Shown: positions 54,446-63,091, counted from the stretch's first letter. The stretch: DNA of 64,000 bases from Janthinobacterium agaricidamnosum NBRC 102515 = DSM 9628 (GCF_000723165.1 NZ_HG322949.1:2043666-2107665), one strand, 5' to 3'. Program-made: numbers and translations. Notes: generated by a model not told the origin, from the sequence alone.

Positions 54446-55174
54446 TTAGGAACCCATCAGGCGGTTGCCCGATTGGGTCATGTCATCACTGGCCTTGAAG
54501 ACCTTCATCTGCATTTCGAAGCTGCGGTTCAAGCTCATGGTGGCGACCATTTCCTCGACCGCCGACACGTTGCTGCCTTCCAGGTGGCCGCCGCTGACGC
54601 GCACCGCCGGATCGGCCGGCAAGTCGTCGCCGCTGCGGGCGACGATCAGTCCGGCCTCGTTCTTGGTCAGCTGGGCGCCGTCGGGATTGACCAGCTTGAG
54701 CTTGTCGATGGTCTGCATCAGCGCGCTGCCCGGCACTTGCACCGAGATGGTGCCGTCGACCCCGATCGCGACGCTGGTGTATTCCGGCAGCGTGATCGGA
54801 CCGCCTTCGCCCAGCACCGGCCGGCCGTTGATGCTCAGCGTGCCGTTGGTATCGACCTGCATCGCGCCGGCGCGGGTATAGGCTTCGCCGTTCTGGACCT
54901 GCACCGTCAGGTAGCCGTTGCCGCTGACCGCCACGTCGAGGTCGCGGCCGGTTTCCTTGACCGTGCCGGAATGGGTGGCGATCGCGCTAGCCTGGGTCTG
55001 CGTCATGTGGCGGTCGTCGTAGCCGTAGCCGTTTTGCAGCGGCTGGGTAGTCGACACTTCCAGATTGGCGCGGAAGCCGGAGGTATCCATATTGGCCAGG
55101 TTGTTGGCGTGTACCTGCTGCGCCCGCAGGGCCCGGTCGGCCCCGCTCATGGCGGTGTAAATCAGCGCATCCAT
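54446..55174 (-). CDS. flgF: Flagellar proximal rod protein FlgF
   Basis: A 242-residue rod protein: MDALIYTAMSGADRALRAQQ, VHANNLANMDTSGFRANLEV and AVEEMVATMSLNRSFEMQMK. Shorter than FlgG, as usual. Ribosome site AAGGG lies 8-10 bases upstream. Confidence 0.95.
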   Translation of the reverse strand: MDALIYTAMSGADRALRAQQVHANNLANMDTSGFRANLEVSTTQPLQNGYGYDDRHMTQTQASAIATHSGTVKETGRDLDVAVSGNGYLTVQVQNGEAYTRAGAMQVDTNGTLSINGRPVLGEGGPITLPEYTSVAIGVDGTISVQVPGSALMQTIDKLKLVNPDGAQLTKNEAGLIVARSGDDLPADPAVRVSGGHLEGSNVSAVEEMVATMSLNRSFEMQMKVFKASDDMTQSGNRLMGS

Positions 55175-55191
55175 GTCAGCTTACCCTTTGC

Positions 55192-56436
55192 TTACAGTGC
55201 TTGCATCAGCGATTGCATCATCGCGCTCTCGGTCGAAATGACCTTCGAGTTGGCCTGGTAATTGCGCTGCGACGTCATCAGGCCCACCAGCTCGCTGGTG
55301 ATGTCGACGTTCGACTGTTCCAGCGAGTTGGTCGACAGCTTGGCCGACATGCCGACGCCTGGACGGTCGTACAGCGCGTTGCCGGAAGCGGCCGAGGCGA
55401 CCCAGCTGGTGTCGCTGACCGCGGTCAGTGCGGCTTCATCGGCGAACGTGGCCAGCGCGATGGTGCCGACATTCTGTTTCGAACCGTTGCTGTAGCTGGC
55501 CACCAGCGAACCGTCGCTGGCCAGTTCCACGCCGGTGTAGGTGCCGGACGTGCTGCCGTCCCACTTGTTGGCCGAGATGCTGGTGTCGCCGGCATACTGG
55601 GTGCTGCCGTTGTAGTTGATCGCCAGCGTGATGGGGTTGGCGCCGGCAATCGCGCCGCTGGTCAGCGGCACGGTGGCGAAGGTCGGCTGGTAGTCGGCCG
55701 GCACCGGCGTCGGCGGCGGATTGGTCGGGCCGTTGCCATTGATGGTGGCCAGCTGGCCCCTGGTGTCGAACGCCAGCTGGGTCACGCCGCCGACGGCCGT
55801 GTTGTCCAGCGTGTAATGCACTTCGACGGTGTTGGCGCCGGTTTTTACGAAATACTGGTTCAGCGTATGCGCCACGCCGAGCGAATCGTACAACTGCGAG
55901 GTCCTGGAGTCGTTGTAGGTCTGGCTGTCGCCCTTGTTGAACGTGCCGGTCTTGACCGACCATCCGGCCGACAGGTTGGTGGTGTACTCCAGCTTGGTGC
56001 TGGCCTGGGCCGGAATCTGGCCGGTCGGGATTTTCAGGTCGCCCACCGGGCCCAGCGCGGTGCTGCCCGGTACCGTGCCATAACCTTGCACTTTCCTGCC
56101 GTTGCTGTCGACCAGGTAGCCGTCGGAGCCCGCCTTGAAAATGCCGACCCGGCTGTAGCTCAGCGTGTTTTGCGCATCGCGGCTGACGAAGAAGCCGCGG
56201 CCGTCGATCGCCGCGTCGAGCCCGCGGCCGGTCTTCAGCACGCCGCCGCCCAGGTTGATGCTCTGGGACAGCGAGCCCACTTCAGCGCCGGTCGGGCGCG
56301 AGCCGGCGTACATCGCCGAGAAGTTGGCGCGGCTGCTCTTGAAGCCGAAGGTGCCGGCGTTGGCGATATTGTTACTGGTGGTGTTCAGTTGCTCGTTGAT
56401 GGCCTGGATGCCGGACAGCGCGATGTCGAAACTCAT
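55192..56436 (-). CDS. flgE: Flagellar hook protein FlgE
   Basis: A 414-residue hook subunit. N-terminus MSFDIALSGIQAINEQLNTT, then SNNIANAGTFGFKSSRANFS; D1/D2 domains rich in Ser, Thr and Asn; C-terminus DITSELVGLMTSQRNYQANS followed by KVISTESAMMQ. A good GAGGAA site precedes it. The hook is the flexible joint outside the cell. Confidence 0.95.
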   Translation of the reverse strand: MSFDIALSGIQAINEQLNTTSNNIANAGTFGFKSSRANFSAMYAGSRPTGAEVGSLSQSINLGGGVLKTGRGLDAAIDGRGFFVSRDAQNTLSYSRVGIFKAGSDGYLVDSNGRKVQGYGTVPGSTALGPVGDLKIPTGQIPAQASTKLEYTTNLSAGWSVKTGTFNKGDSQTYNDSRTSQLYDSLGVAHTLNQYFVKTGANTVEVHYTLDNTAVGGVTQLAFDTRGQLATINGNGPTNPPPTPVPADYQPTFATVPLTSGAIAGANPITLAINYNGSTQYAGDTSISANKWDGSTSGTYTGVELASDGSLVASYSNGSKQNVGTIALATFADEAALTAVSDTSWVASAASGNALYDRPGVGMSAKLSTNSLEQSNVDITSELVGLMTSQRNYQANSKVISTESAMMQSLMQAL

Positions 56437-56486
56437 GGTCGATTCCTCAAGTGAAGGACAATATCAAAATAGGGAGAAGGGATGGT

Positions 56487-57134
56487 TCAGGTTTTCTTGC
56501 CGTTGAAGCCGGTGATGTTATCCGGGGTGACATCACCGAGGTTGGACACATTCATCACGGCGCCGCCGCTGGCCAGCAGGCGCACGCTGTTGAGCTTGCC
56601 GGCAATATCGATGGTCGGCTTGTCCGAGCTGCTGGTGCTGACCGTCATCTTGTAGGTGCCCGGTGGCAAGCCCAGCGCCACCGGATCGATGGTGAACGGC
56701 ACGCTGCCCGGTTCCTGCTTGCCGAGCTCGATCTTGTATTCCTTGTCGTCGGACCCCTTCAAGGTCACGGTGGTCTTGCTGCTCGCCGCCGCCAGCGTCA
56801 CCGAACCGCTGATCTTGGCGTCGCTGGTCTTGACGGTGTCGGTTCTGGCCATCACTTCGGAACCGATTTGCGCGCCCAGCGCGATGATCTGGATGTTTTG
56901 CAGCGCATCGGCATTCGAGGCGGTCAGCGTGGCCAGGTTTTGCAGCGCCTCCATTTGCGCCTGCTGCGTCAATTGATTGACGAACTGCGCCGGGTCGGTC
57001 GGCGACAGCGGATCCTGGTTCTTGATCTGCGCCACCAGCAATTTGGTGAACATGTCCGAGGTGGCGCTGTTCTGCGACGGGTTCGGGTTATTGTTGCTGG
57101 CGTTGTTATTGTTGTTAAGCAAGTTGGTTTGCAT
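56487..57134 (-). CDS. flgD: Flagellar hook-capping protein FlgD
   Basis: A 215-residue hook scaffold. The N-terminal region is Asn-rich (QTNLLNNNNNASNNNPNPSQ), then the family motif SDMFTKLLVAQIKNQDPLSP, TDPAQFVNQLTQQAQMEALQ, and a C-terminal Ig-like domain (LPPGTYKMTVSTSSSDKPTI). It caps the growing hook and leaves when FlgK enters. Confidence 0.94.
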   Translation of the reverse strand: MQTNLLNNNNNASNNNPNPSQNSATSDMFTKLLVAQIKNQDPLSPTDPAQFVNQLTQQAQMEALQNLATLTASNADALQNIQIIALGAQIGSEVMARTDTVKTSDAKISGSVTLAAASSKTTVTLKGSDDKEYKIELGKQEPGSVPFTIDPVALGLPPGTYKMTVSTSSSDKPTIDIAGKLNSVRLLASGGAVMNVSNLGDVTPDNITGFNGKKT

Positions 57135-57137
57135 GGT

Positions 57138-57548
57138 TTAAGTTTCGCCTAGTTTGAGTAAGGATTGCTGCATCGTCTTGATGCGGCCCAGCACTTCGAC
57201 ATTGCTTTCGAAGGCGCGCGACGCCGACATCATGTCGGCCATCTCGGCCACCGAGTTGACGTTCGGGTAAAACACCATGCCGTCGGCGTTGGCCATCGGA
57301 TGGCCCGGTTCATACACCTTGCGCAGCGGTTCGTCGCTTTCGACCACGTCCAGCACCTGCACCCGCGCGCCATCCTGGGCGCCGCCATCGAACATGGCGG
57401 CGAATACCGGCTTGCGCGCGCGATAGGTTTCCGCTTCGGAACCGGCCACCGAATCGGCGTTGGCCAGGTTGCTGGCGATGGTATTGAGGCGCACGGTCTG
57501 CGCCGCCATCGCCGAACCGGCGATCTTGGAAATATCCTGGAAGCCCAT
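57138..57548 (-). CDS. flgC: Flagellar proximal rod protein FlgC
   Basis: A 136-residue rod subunit: IAGSAMAAQTVRLNTIASNL, ANADSVAGSEAETYRARKPV, and the C-terminal SVAEMADMMSASRAFESNVE. Starts 1 bp after the flgB stop and ends 3 bp before flgD. Confidence 0.95.
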   Translation of the reverse strand: MGFQDISKIAGSAMAAQTVRLNTIASNLANADSVAGSEAETYRARKPVFAAMFDGGAQDGARVQVLDVVESDEPLRKVYEPGHPMANADGMVFYPNVNSVAEMADMMSASRAFESNVEVLGRIKTMQQSLLKLGET

Positions 57549-57549
57549 C

Positions 57550-57912
57550 TTATTGTCCTGCGATGGCTTTGGCCAGGCCTTTCAGTTTCATGCTGGCGAA
57601 ACTGAGGCTGGTCTGGAAATCGGAGGCGTTCTGCGAAAACGCCGCTTGTTCTACGCCGATCTCGACGGTGTTGCCGTCGCGGCTGGGATGGTAGGGTACC
57701 CGGTACAGCGACGCGGCGGCGTCGTCGACCGACAGGCCGCCTTCTTCGCGGTCTTGCAGTTGCTGCAGCGCGGCGCCGAAATCCATGTCCTTGGCCTGAA
57801 AACCAGGGGTGTTTTCGTTGGCGATATTGGCCGCCAGCACGCGCGTGCGGTCGGCCCGCAACTGCAACGCATCGGCGTGCACTCCCAGTGCTTCCTTGAA
57901 ATTAATCCCCAT
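57550..57912 (-). CDS. flgB: Flagellar proximal rod protein FlgB
   Basis: A 120-residue rod subunit: FKEALGVHADALQLRADRTR, VLAANIANENTPGFQAKDMD and a C-terminal helix. The ATG at 57912 is chosen over 57918 because AAAGG then lies at proper spacing. First gene of the flgBCDEFGHIJKL-lafW run; its promoter lies in the 154 bp region shared with flgA. Confidence 0.94.
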   Translation of the reverse strand: MGINFKEALGVHADALQLRADRTRVLAANIANENTPGFQAKDMDFGAALQQLQDREEGGLSVDDAAASLYRVPYHPSRDGNTVEIGVEQAAFSQNASDFQTSLSFASMKLKGLAKAIAGQ

Positions 57913-58002
57913 GGTCATCCTTTGTCATAATGCCGGCCGGACACGAACGCGCCAAGCCGGCTGAAAATTGTTCCTGTGGGCATGTAAAATACGTTTGCCG
58001 CT

Positions 58003-58017
58003 CCAGGCATCGCCTGG
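58003..58017. promoter_or_regulatory. Perfect hairpin/palindrome CCAGGC-ATC-GCCTGG in the flgA-flgB region
   Basis: A 6 bp inverted repeat with a three-base centre, midway between divergent flgB and flgA. It may be an operator for a flagellar regulator. No sigma-54 or sigma-28 consensus was convincing for flgB. Confidence 0.3.
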
Positions 58018-58029
58018 CGCCCACGCTGA

Positions 58030-58058
58030 TTGACTGTGTTATTTACTGTGACTAATAA
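58030..58058 (+). promoter_or_regulatory. Sigma-70-like promoter of flgA
   Basis: TTGACT (58030-58035), 17 bp, TAATAA (58053-58058). The expected transcript start falls at or a few bases before the flgA ATG (58067), so the mRNA would be nearly leaderless. Confidence 0.45.
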
Positions 58059-58066
58059 GGTACACA

Positions 58067-58837
58067 ATGACGTTTTCCACCGTGCCACCGGCGCCATCCC
58101 CGCGTGTTTCATTGCCGGGAAAGCGATCTATCTTGCTATCTTGCCTGTTTTTCACTGCCAGCCTCTATAGTAGTGCAGTCAACGCGGAATTGCCAGCCGA
58201 CAATATATTAATCAGGGTGGAAAACGTTGCGCGAGAACAATTGGAACGACAGGCGGACGCCGCCAAACTGCTCGATCCGCAATTCGAGATTACTGTGGGC
58301 AAGACCGCGCGGCCGCTGGCCGCTTGCGCCAGGCCGGTGACCGTCGAGCCGGCCGACATGCGTTCGGCGACCCGCATGCGCCTGTCGGTGGTGTGTCCCG
58401 GCACGCCGGGCTGGCGCCAGGACGTGGTGGCGCGCGCGACGGTCTCGGCGCGGGTGGCGGTCAGCGCGGTGGCCTTGATGCCGGGCAAAGCGCTGGGGCC
58501 GGACGACGTTTTCCTGGAACGGCGCGACGTCTCGATGATCCCCGACAGCCTGTCCGACTTGCAAGCCTTGACCGGCCTGAGCAGCCGGCGCAGCCTGCGC
58601 GCCGGCGAAGTGCTGCGCCAGAGCCAGTTGACGGCGCAAGTGCTGGTCAAGCGCGGCGAAGCGGTGCGCATTGTCGCGCGCCGCGAACAGATCGAAGTGA
58701 GCATGGCGGGCGAGGCGATGGACCCTGGCGCCCAGGATGACGTGATACGGGTGCGCAACGCCGCCAGCGGCACGGTGATACGCGCCAGGGTGCTGGCGGC
58801 GGGGCAGGTCGAGCCGGCCGATATCCCGCTGAAATAG
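58067..58837 (+). CDS. flgA: Flagellar P-ring assembly chaperone FlgA
   Basis: A 256-residue periplasmic protein with a signal peptide (RSILLSCLFFTASLYSSAVN, ending VNAEL). The SAF domain is seen in LMPGKALGPDDVFLERRDVS, TGLSSRRSLRAGEVLRQSQL and the end VIRVRNAASGTVIRARVLAA. It helps FlgI form the P ring. Divergent from flgB, and 4 bp from the end of the converging glucosaminidase gene. Confidence 0.93.
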   Translation: MTFSTVPPAPSPRVSLPGKRSILLSCLFFTASLYSSAVNAELPADNILIRVENVAREQLERQADAAKLLDPQFEITVGKTARPLAACARPVTVEPADMRSATRMRLSVVCPGTPGWRQDVVARATVSARVAVSAVALMPGKALGPDDVFLERRDVSMIPDSLSDLQALTGLSSRRSLRAGEVLRQSQLTAQVLVKRGEAVRIVARREQIEVSMAGEAMDPGAQDDVIRVRNAASGTVIRARVLAAGQVEPADIPLK

Positions 58838-58841
58838 CTTC

Positions 58842-59594
58842 TTATTTGCTCTGTTGTTGCAGGCGGCTGGCCAGCCTGGCCAGCCTGGCCAGCTTGTCGG
58901 CATAGGCCGGGTCGGTGGCGTAGCCGCCGCGCGCCAGGCCTTGGGCAAAGGCGCCGGCGTCGCTGCCGGCGCCCAGCGCCGCCTTGTAGCGCGGGTTATC
59001 CAGCAGCACTTGCGCATAGTCGCGGAATGCGCTGGCCTGGTCCGGATAGCTGCGGAAACGCTCGGTTTTCTTCAGCGCCGCGCCGCCTTCGTATTCGGTG
59101 GTCAGCGCGCTGGTCACGTCGCCCGACCATTGCTTGCCGGCCTTGACGCCAAACAGGTTGTTGCTGTCTTGTCCGCCTTGCCGCAACGGCCGCTGGCCCC
59201 AGCCCGATTCCAGCGCCGCGTGGGCGGCGACGATTTCCGGCGCCACGCCGAGGCGCGCGCCGGCTTCCTCGGCCCATGGCTTGATCGCGTCGAGGAATTG
59301 CTGCTGCAACTGGCTGTCGACGCCGCTTGAGCCGCCCTGGTTGATGGCCGCCAGCGCGCTGCCCGGCTGGCTGCGGCCCAGGTAGGCCAGGCCTTCCGGC
59401 GTCAGGGCCGGCGGGGGCGCTGCATGGCTGGCGGAACCGGCACCGATAAAGCCGTTCACTTCGTTCTGCACTTGCCGGAACACGCTGCTGAAACTGGCGC
59501 CGCCGGCGGCCGGAGTGCTGGCCATGGCCGGGGCGGTAGCCTGGGCAGGCTGGGTGGCGCTGGTCGGCGCGGTAAAGAAATCAGCCTGGCGCAT
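58842..59594 (-). CDS. Flagellar peptidoglycan hydrolase, separate FlgJ-type glucosaminidase
   Basis: A 250-residue protein. After an Ala/Pro-rich N-terminus (1-85) comes a glucosaminidase domain: FLDAIKPWAEEAGARLGVAP, then AHAALESGWGQRPLR with the catalytic Glu, NNLFGVKAGKQW and ERFRSYPDQASAFRDYAQVL, and GYATDPAYADKLARLA. This is the wall-cutting half of two-domain FlgJ, here free-standing. No Sec signal is visible, so export through the flagellar apparatus, as for FlgJ, is likely. The start at 59594, with GAGGAC upstream, lies 14 bp inside flgN, so translation is coupled. Confidence 0.9.
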   Translation of the reverse strand: MRQADFFTAPTSATQPAQATAPAMASTPAAGGASFSSVFRQVQNEVNGFIGAGSASHAAPPPALTPEGLAYLGRSQPGSALAAINQGGSSGVDSQLQQQFLDAIKPWAEEAGARLGVAPEIVAAHAALESGWGQRPLRQGGQDSNNLFGVKAGKQWSGDVTSALTTEYEGGAALKKTERFRSYPDQASAFRDYAQVLLDNPRYKAALGAGSDAGAFAQGLARGGYATDPAYADKLARLARLASRLQQQSK

Positions 59595-60018
59595 AGGTAT
59601 CGTCCTCGCCATGCAGCACGCGCTGCATGATGCTGTATTGTTCGGTCAATAAATGGCTGTTGCGCTGGTTCAGGCGCTTACATTCAAGCACCATTTGTTC
59701 CAGCGCTGCCCAGTCGGTTTCCAATTGCAAACGCGGTGCGCCTTGCAGCAATTCGATGATCTGGTTCATCGTGCCGCCGGCGCCGCTCAAGCCGCGCACC
59801 AGGCTGACCCGCTGGCGGCGGCGCTGTTCCATGCCGTCGACCGCGGCATTGATGCTCTCGGCCAGTGCCGACAGGCGCGCCGGCTGGTGGCGCAGCGCGG
59901 CCTGGAATTGCTGCTCCTGCAGCTCCAGCAGCGCGCCATAGGCGGCGATATCGTCGCTGACGCCGCGCAGCACGCGCGTCAGCGCCTGCGGGCGCGTCAT
60001 CTTGGCGGCGCCGCTCAT
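59581..60018 (-). CDS. flgN: Flagellar export chaperone FlgN
   Basis: A 145-residue, largely helical cytoplasmic protein (LLELQEQQFQAALRHQPARL, ALEQMVLECKRLNQRNSHLL) of FlgN type, which binds FlgK and FlgL before export. It overlaps flgM by ATGA (60015-60018) and the downstream glucosaminidase gene by 14 bp. ATG at 60000 is an alternative start. Confidence 0.85.
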   Translation of the reverse strand: MSGAAKMTRPQALTRVLRGVSDDIAAYGALLELQEQQFQAALRHQPARLSALAESINAAVDGMEQRRRQRVSLVRGLSGAGGTMNQIIELLQGAPRLQLETDWAALEQMVLECKRLNQRNSHLLTEQYSIMQRVLHGEDDTYAPG

Positions 60019-60308
60019 GATTCACCGCCGTGGAAGCGCTGGATCAAGCCGGCCAGCTTGCCGGCGTCGAACGGCAATTCGCCCTTGGCCAGCGCATCGC
60101 GCAGCAGGGCTACCCGTTCATGGTCGATATCCGGCATGGCGCGCAATGCGGCCATGGCTGGCTGCAATACCGCCGATTGCAGCGGCGTGGCGTTGCCGGC
60201 GCCTGCCGCCGCTCCGGGCGTGGCCTCGGCGGCGCTGTCGGCGGGGGCGGCGGCTGCGCTGCGTTCAATGGCGCGGGCGCCGCTGGCAGTGCCGCTGGAA
60301 ATTTTCAT
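60015..60308 (-). CDS. flgM: Anti-sigma-28 factor FlgM
   Basis: A 97-residue protein with the usual disordered Ala-rich N-terminus and the C-terminal sigma-binding region (PDIDHERVALLRDALAKGEL, PFDAGKLAGLIQRF). ATG at 60308 is chosen because AAGG precedes it; an ATG at 60335 inside motB is possible. FlgM holds FliA inactive until the hook is finished and is then exported. Its partner sigma factor is encoded 2 kb upstream in the same run. Confidence 0.9.
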   Translation of the reverse strand: MKISSGTASGARAIERSAAAAPADSAAEATPGAAAGAGNATPLQSAVLQPAMAALRAMPDIDHERVALLRDALAKGELPFDAGKLAGLIQRFHGGES

Positions 60309-60324
60309 ACGCTGGCCCTTGGAT

Positions 60325-61341
60325 TTAATCTGCATGTTCCGCCCGTCCTTTTTTTGCGCCTGCCGGATTGAGCCTGGAATTGAGTGCCGGATTCAGCTTG
60401 TCCCGCAATTGCTTCAGGACTGCCGGGTCCGGCTCGCCGACATCGATGTCCTGCGACTTCGACGGCTTGGCGCCCGGCACGCCGAACATCGCCGCCACGC
60501 TGTCGGCCTGGCCACGGGTCAGGATCAGCAATTCGATGCGCCGGTTGATACCGGCCGCCGCGTTGGTGGCGTCGAGCGGGGCGCGGTCGGCCATGCCGAC
60601 CACTTGCAGCACGCTTTCCGGATTCATGCTACCGGCCAGCAATTGCGCGCGGGCCGACATGGCGCGGTTGCTCGACAGCGTCCAGTTGGAAAACGCTTCA
60701 TAATCGTTGTTGGTGTACTGCATCGAGTCGGTATGGCCGACGATCAGCATCTGGTTTTCCATTTGCGCGAATACCGGTCCCATCTGGCGCAGCAATTTGC
60801 GGAAGCGGTCGGTCGGGATCGAACTGCCGCGCACGAACATGCCTTGCTTGTCGGTGTCGTGCAACATGACCCGCAAGCCGTACGGCGTGATGACCGATTG
60901 CAGGTTGTTCGACAGGCCGGCTTCGGCGCTCAGCTTGTCGAGCGCGCGCGACAGCGCGGCCAGGTCTTCCGGCGACTGGTAACTCATTTTCGGCTGCGCC
61001 TTGCCGTCGTTGGCCTGCTTGCCGGCGGTGGTCGTATTGCCGCTGTTTTGGCGCGGCAGCGGGAAGTGGTCGATCAGGCTGCCGCGCGGGCCGCCTTTCG
61101 GCTCCGGCATCACGCCCTGGCCTTCGCCCTGGCGGCTGGCGGCGCTCGAATCCATCATGATTTCCTTCATTGCCTGCTGTTCGCGCGCGGCCATCAGCCA
61201 CAACACCAGGAACAGCGACAGCAAGGCCAGGCAAAAGTCGGCGAACGCGACTTTCCACGCGCCGCCATGGGCTTCTTCATCGTGCTTGCGGCTGGATCGC
61301 TTGATGATCGCCTGATCATGTTTTTCATGCGGCTTTAGCAC
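60325..61341 (-). CDS. motB: Flagellar stator protein MotB (LafU-like)
   Basis: A 338-residue stator subunit. One membrane helix (WKVAFADFCLALLSLFLVLW) carries the proton-carrying Asp (near 35). The OmpA-type peptidoglycan-binding domain follows (MENQMLIVGHTDSMQYTNND, SSNRAMSARAQLLAGS, GINRRIELLILT). GTG at 61341 is chosen because AGGGGAG lies close upstream; the frame is open to 61392 inside motA. It overlaps the motA end by 17 bp, so the two are coupled. Confidence 0.92.
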   Translation of the reverse strand: MLKPHEKHDQAIIKRSSRKHDEEAHGGAWKVAFADFCLALLSLFLVLWLMAAREQQAMKEIMMDSSAASRQGEGQGVMPEPKGGPRGSLIDHFPLPRQNSGNTTTAGKQANDGKAQPKMSYQSPEDLAALSRALDKLSAEAGLSNNLQSVITPYGLRVMLHDTDKQGMFVRGSSIPTDRFRKLLRQMGPVFAQMENQMLIVGHTDSMQYTNNDYEAFSNWTLSSNRAMSARAQLLAGSMNPESVLQVVGMADRAPLDATNAAAGINRRIELLILTRGQADSVAAMFGVPGAKPSKSQDIDVGEPDPAVLKQLRDKLNPALNSRLNPAGAKKGRAEHAD

Positions 61342-62233
61342 GGCGCTCCCCTGGACGGCGCGGTTGTTCTTCGGCTTCGCCTTCGAGCGCATTGATCCAG
61401 TTTTCCAACTGGGCGAAACTAGGCTTGATATTCAATTGCACCAGGCGGCGGCCGGCGTCGATCGCCAGCAGCGGCGGCTTGCCGGCCACGTGGGTCACCA
61501 GCACGACTTTGACGCATTCCATGGTCGAGCTTTCTTCGCTGACCAGTTGCTTCATCATATTGCAGATCGGATCGAGCACGCCGTAGCAAAAGAAGATGCC
61601 GATGAAGGTGCCGACCATCGCCGCGCCGACTTTTTCGGAAATTTCCGCCGCGTCGGCGCCGTCGGCCACCGAGTTCATCGCCATCACGATGCCCAGCACC
61701 GCCGCCAGGATACCGAAGCCGGGCATCGCTTCGGCGATCTTGTGCAGCGATTTCGACGGTTGCAGCAACTCATCGTGGATCGCTTCCAGTTCCTGTTCCA
61801 GCACGCCTTCCAGTTCATGCGCATTGATCTTGCCCATCGCCATCAGGCGAAAGTTATCGACGATAAACGCCAGCAATTTCGGGTCTTCCAGGATCAGCGG
61901 GTAACGCTGGAACAGCGCGCTTTCCTTCGGCGCCTCGACGTGGGCGTCGAGCGCCTTCAGGCCGCCGGCGGCGGTTTGCAGCAATTCATACATCAGCAGC
62001 AGCAACTGGCGCTGGAATTCCGAACCTTGCTTCTTGTGCGTGACGATCTTGCGGATCTGGGTCACCATTTCGCCCAGCACATGCTTCGGATTGCCCAGCA
62101 CCAGCGCGCCGAGGGCGGCGCCGATGATGATGATCAATTCGATCGGCTGCCAGATCGCATGGACGGTGCCGCCCATCATGGCGAAGCCCCCGAATACACA
62201 TCCCATTACGATTAAGATACCGATAATCACCAT
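61325..62233 (-). CDS. motA: Flagellar stator protein MotA (LafT-like)
   Basis: A 302-residue membrane protein with four helices: VIIGILIVMGCVFGGFAMMG, PIELIIIIGAALGALVLGNP, EAMPGFGILAAVLGIVMAMN and AAMVGTFIGIFFCYGVLDPI. The cytoplasmic loop with the charged torque-generating residues is between helices 2 and 3 (LLLLMYELLQTAAGGLKALD). The conserved Pro in AMPGFG matches proton-type MotA. It forms the ion channel with MotB and drives the motor. Confidence 0.94.
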   Translation of the reverse strand: MVIIGILIVMGCVFGGFAMMGGTVHAIWQPIELIIIIGAALGALVLGNPKHVLGEMVTQIRKIVTHKKQGSEFQRQLLLLMYELLQTAAGGLKALDAHVEAPKESALFQRYPLILEDPKLLAFIVDNFRLMAMGKINAHELEGVLEQELEAIHDELLQPSKSLHKIAEAMPGFGILAAVLGIVMAMNSVADGADAAEISEKVGAAMVGTFIGIFFCYGVLDPICNMMKQLVSEESSTMECVKVVLVTHVAGKPPLLAIDAGRRLVQLNIKPSFAQLENWINALEGEAEEQPRRPGERRAKAA

Positions 62234-62311
62234 ATTGAACTGCCTTTCTGCGTCATTGTTGATACTGCATCACACCACATCACACTGCTGGATTAGCGCC
62301 GCGCCGCCGGG

Positions 62312-63064
62312 CTATCCGCCTTGCAGCACGGCTTTCATCTTGACCAGCGCCGCCTTGTTCAACTGGCACACGCGGGCGTCGGTCAAATCGAGCACGGCGG
62401 CGATTTCCTTGTAGCTGAGTTCGAATTCGTAATACATTTGCACCACCCGCTGCTCGCGCTCATTCAAGCCGCGCAAGGCCTGTTCCAGGCTGCGCCGCAC
62501 CATCAGCAAGTCTTCCGGACTGGGCGCGCTGTCGCCGCCGCTGCCGATGCCGCCCTCCTGCAGCAGTTCGTCGAAACTGCCGAGCTGCTCGGCGTTTTCC
62601 GCCAACTGGTATTGCTGGTAGGCCTCGGCCGTGATGCCCAGCGCGGCGATGATTTCCTGCTCGCCCGGTTCGCGGCCCAGGCGCCGGGTCAGCGCGCGCA
62701 CGCTGTCGCGCAGGCGGTGGCTTTCCTGGCGTACCGCGCGCGGCCGCCAATCCTGGCGCCGCAATTCATCCAGGATCGCGCCGCGGATGCGCAGGCTGGC
62801 GTAACCGCCGAAAGCCTGGTCCGGCACGCCGTAGCGGCGCAGTGCTTCAAGCAGACCCATCAAACCGATCTGCTCCATGTCGTCGCGGTCGACGGCGCCC
62901 GAAATCTGCGAATTGAGCTGGCGCACGATGCGCTTGACCAGCGGCGCATAGGCCAGCAAATGGCGCTGTTCCTCGGCCGCGTCGAGCACGGCGCCGGCGC
63001 CGGCATATTCCCCGGCGCCGTAAGCGTCGGCGTACTGGTCGGCATAAGCCGCGTCGCTCACCAC
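62312..63064 (-). CDS. fliA: RNA polymerase sigma-28 factor FliA (LafS-like)
   Basis: A 250-residue class-3 flagellar sigma factor. Region 2: HLLAYAPLVKRIVRQLNSQI, DRDDMEQIGLMGLLEALRRY and GYASLRIRGAILDELRRQDW; region 4: LNEREQRVVQMYYEFELSYK, EIAAVLDLTDARVCQLNKAA. It directs RNA polymerase to flagellin and other late genes. GTG start (63064), GGGAG upstream. Lying between fliL and motA is typical for the lateral system; polar fliA genes are normally next to flhF-flhG. Confidence 0.93.
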   Translation of the reverse strand: MVSDAAYADQYADAYGAGEYAGAGAVLDAAEEQRHLLAYAPLVKRIVRQLNSQISGAVDRDDMEQIGLMGLLEALRRYGVPDQAFGGYASLRIRGAILDELRRQDWRPRAVRQESHRLRDSVRALTRRLGREPGEQEIIAALGITAEAYQQYQLAENAEQLGSFDELLQEGGIGSGGDSAPSPEDLLMVRRSLEQALRGLNEREQRVVQMYYEFELSYKEIAAVLDLTDARVCQLNKAALVKMKAVLQGG

Positions 63065-63091
63065 CTTGTCTCCCGTGGCATCGGCTTGGGC

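Noticed and set aside
57913..58066. Sigma-54 or sigma-28 promoter for flgB
   Set aside because: No sequence with both -24 GG and -12 GC at the right spacing, and no TAAA-N15-GCCGATAA match, could be found.
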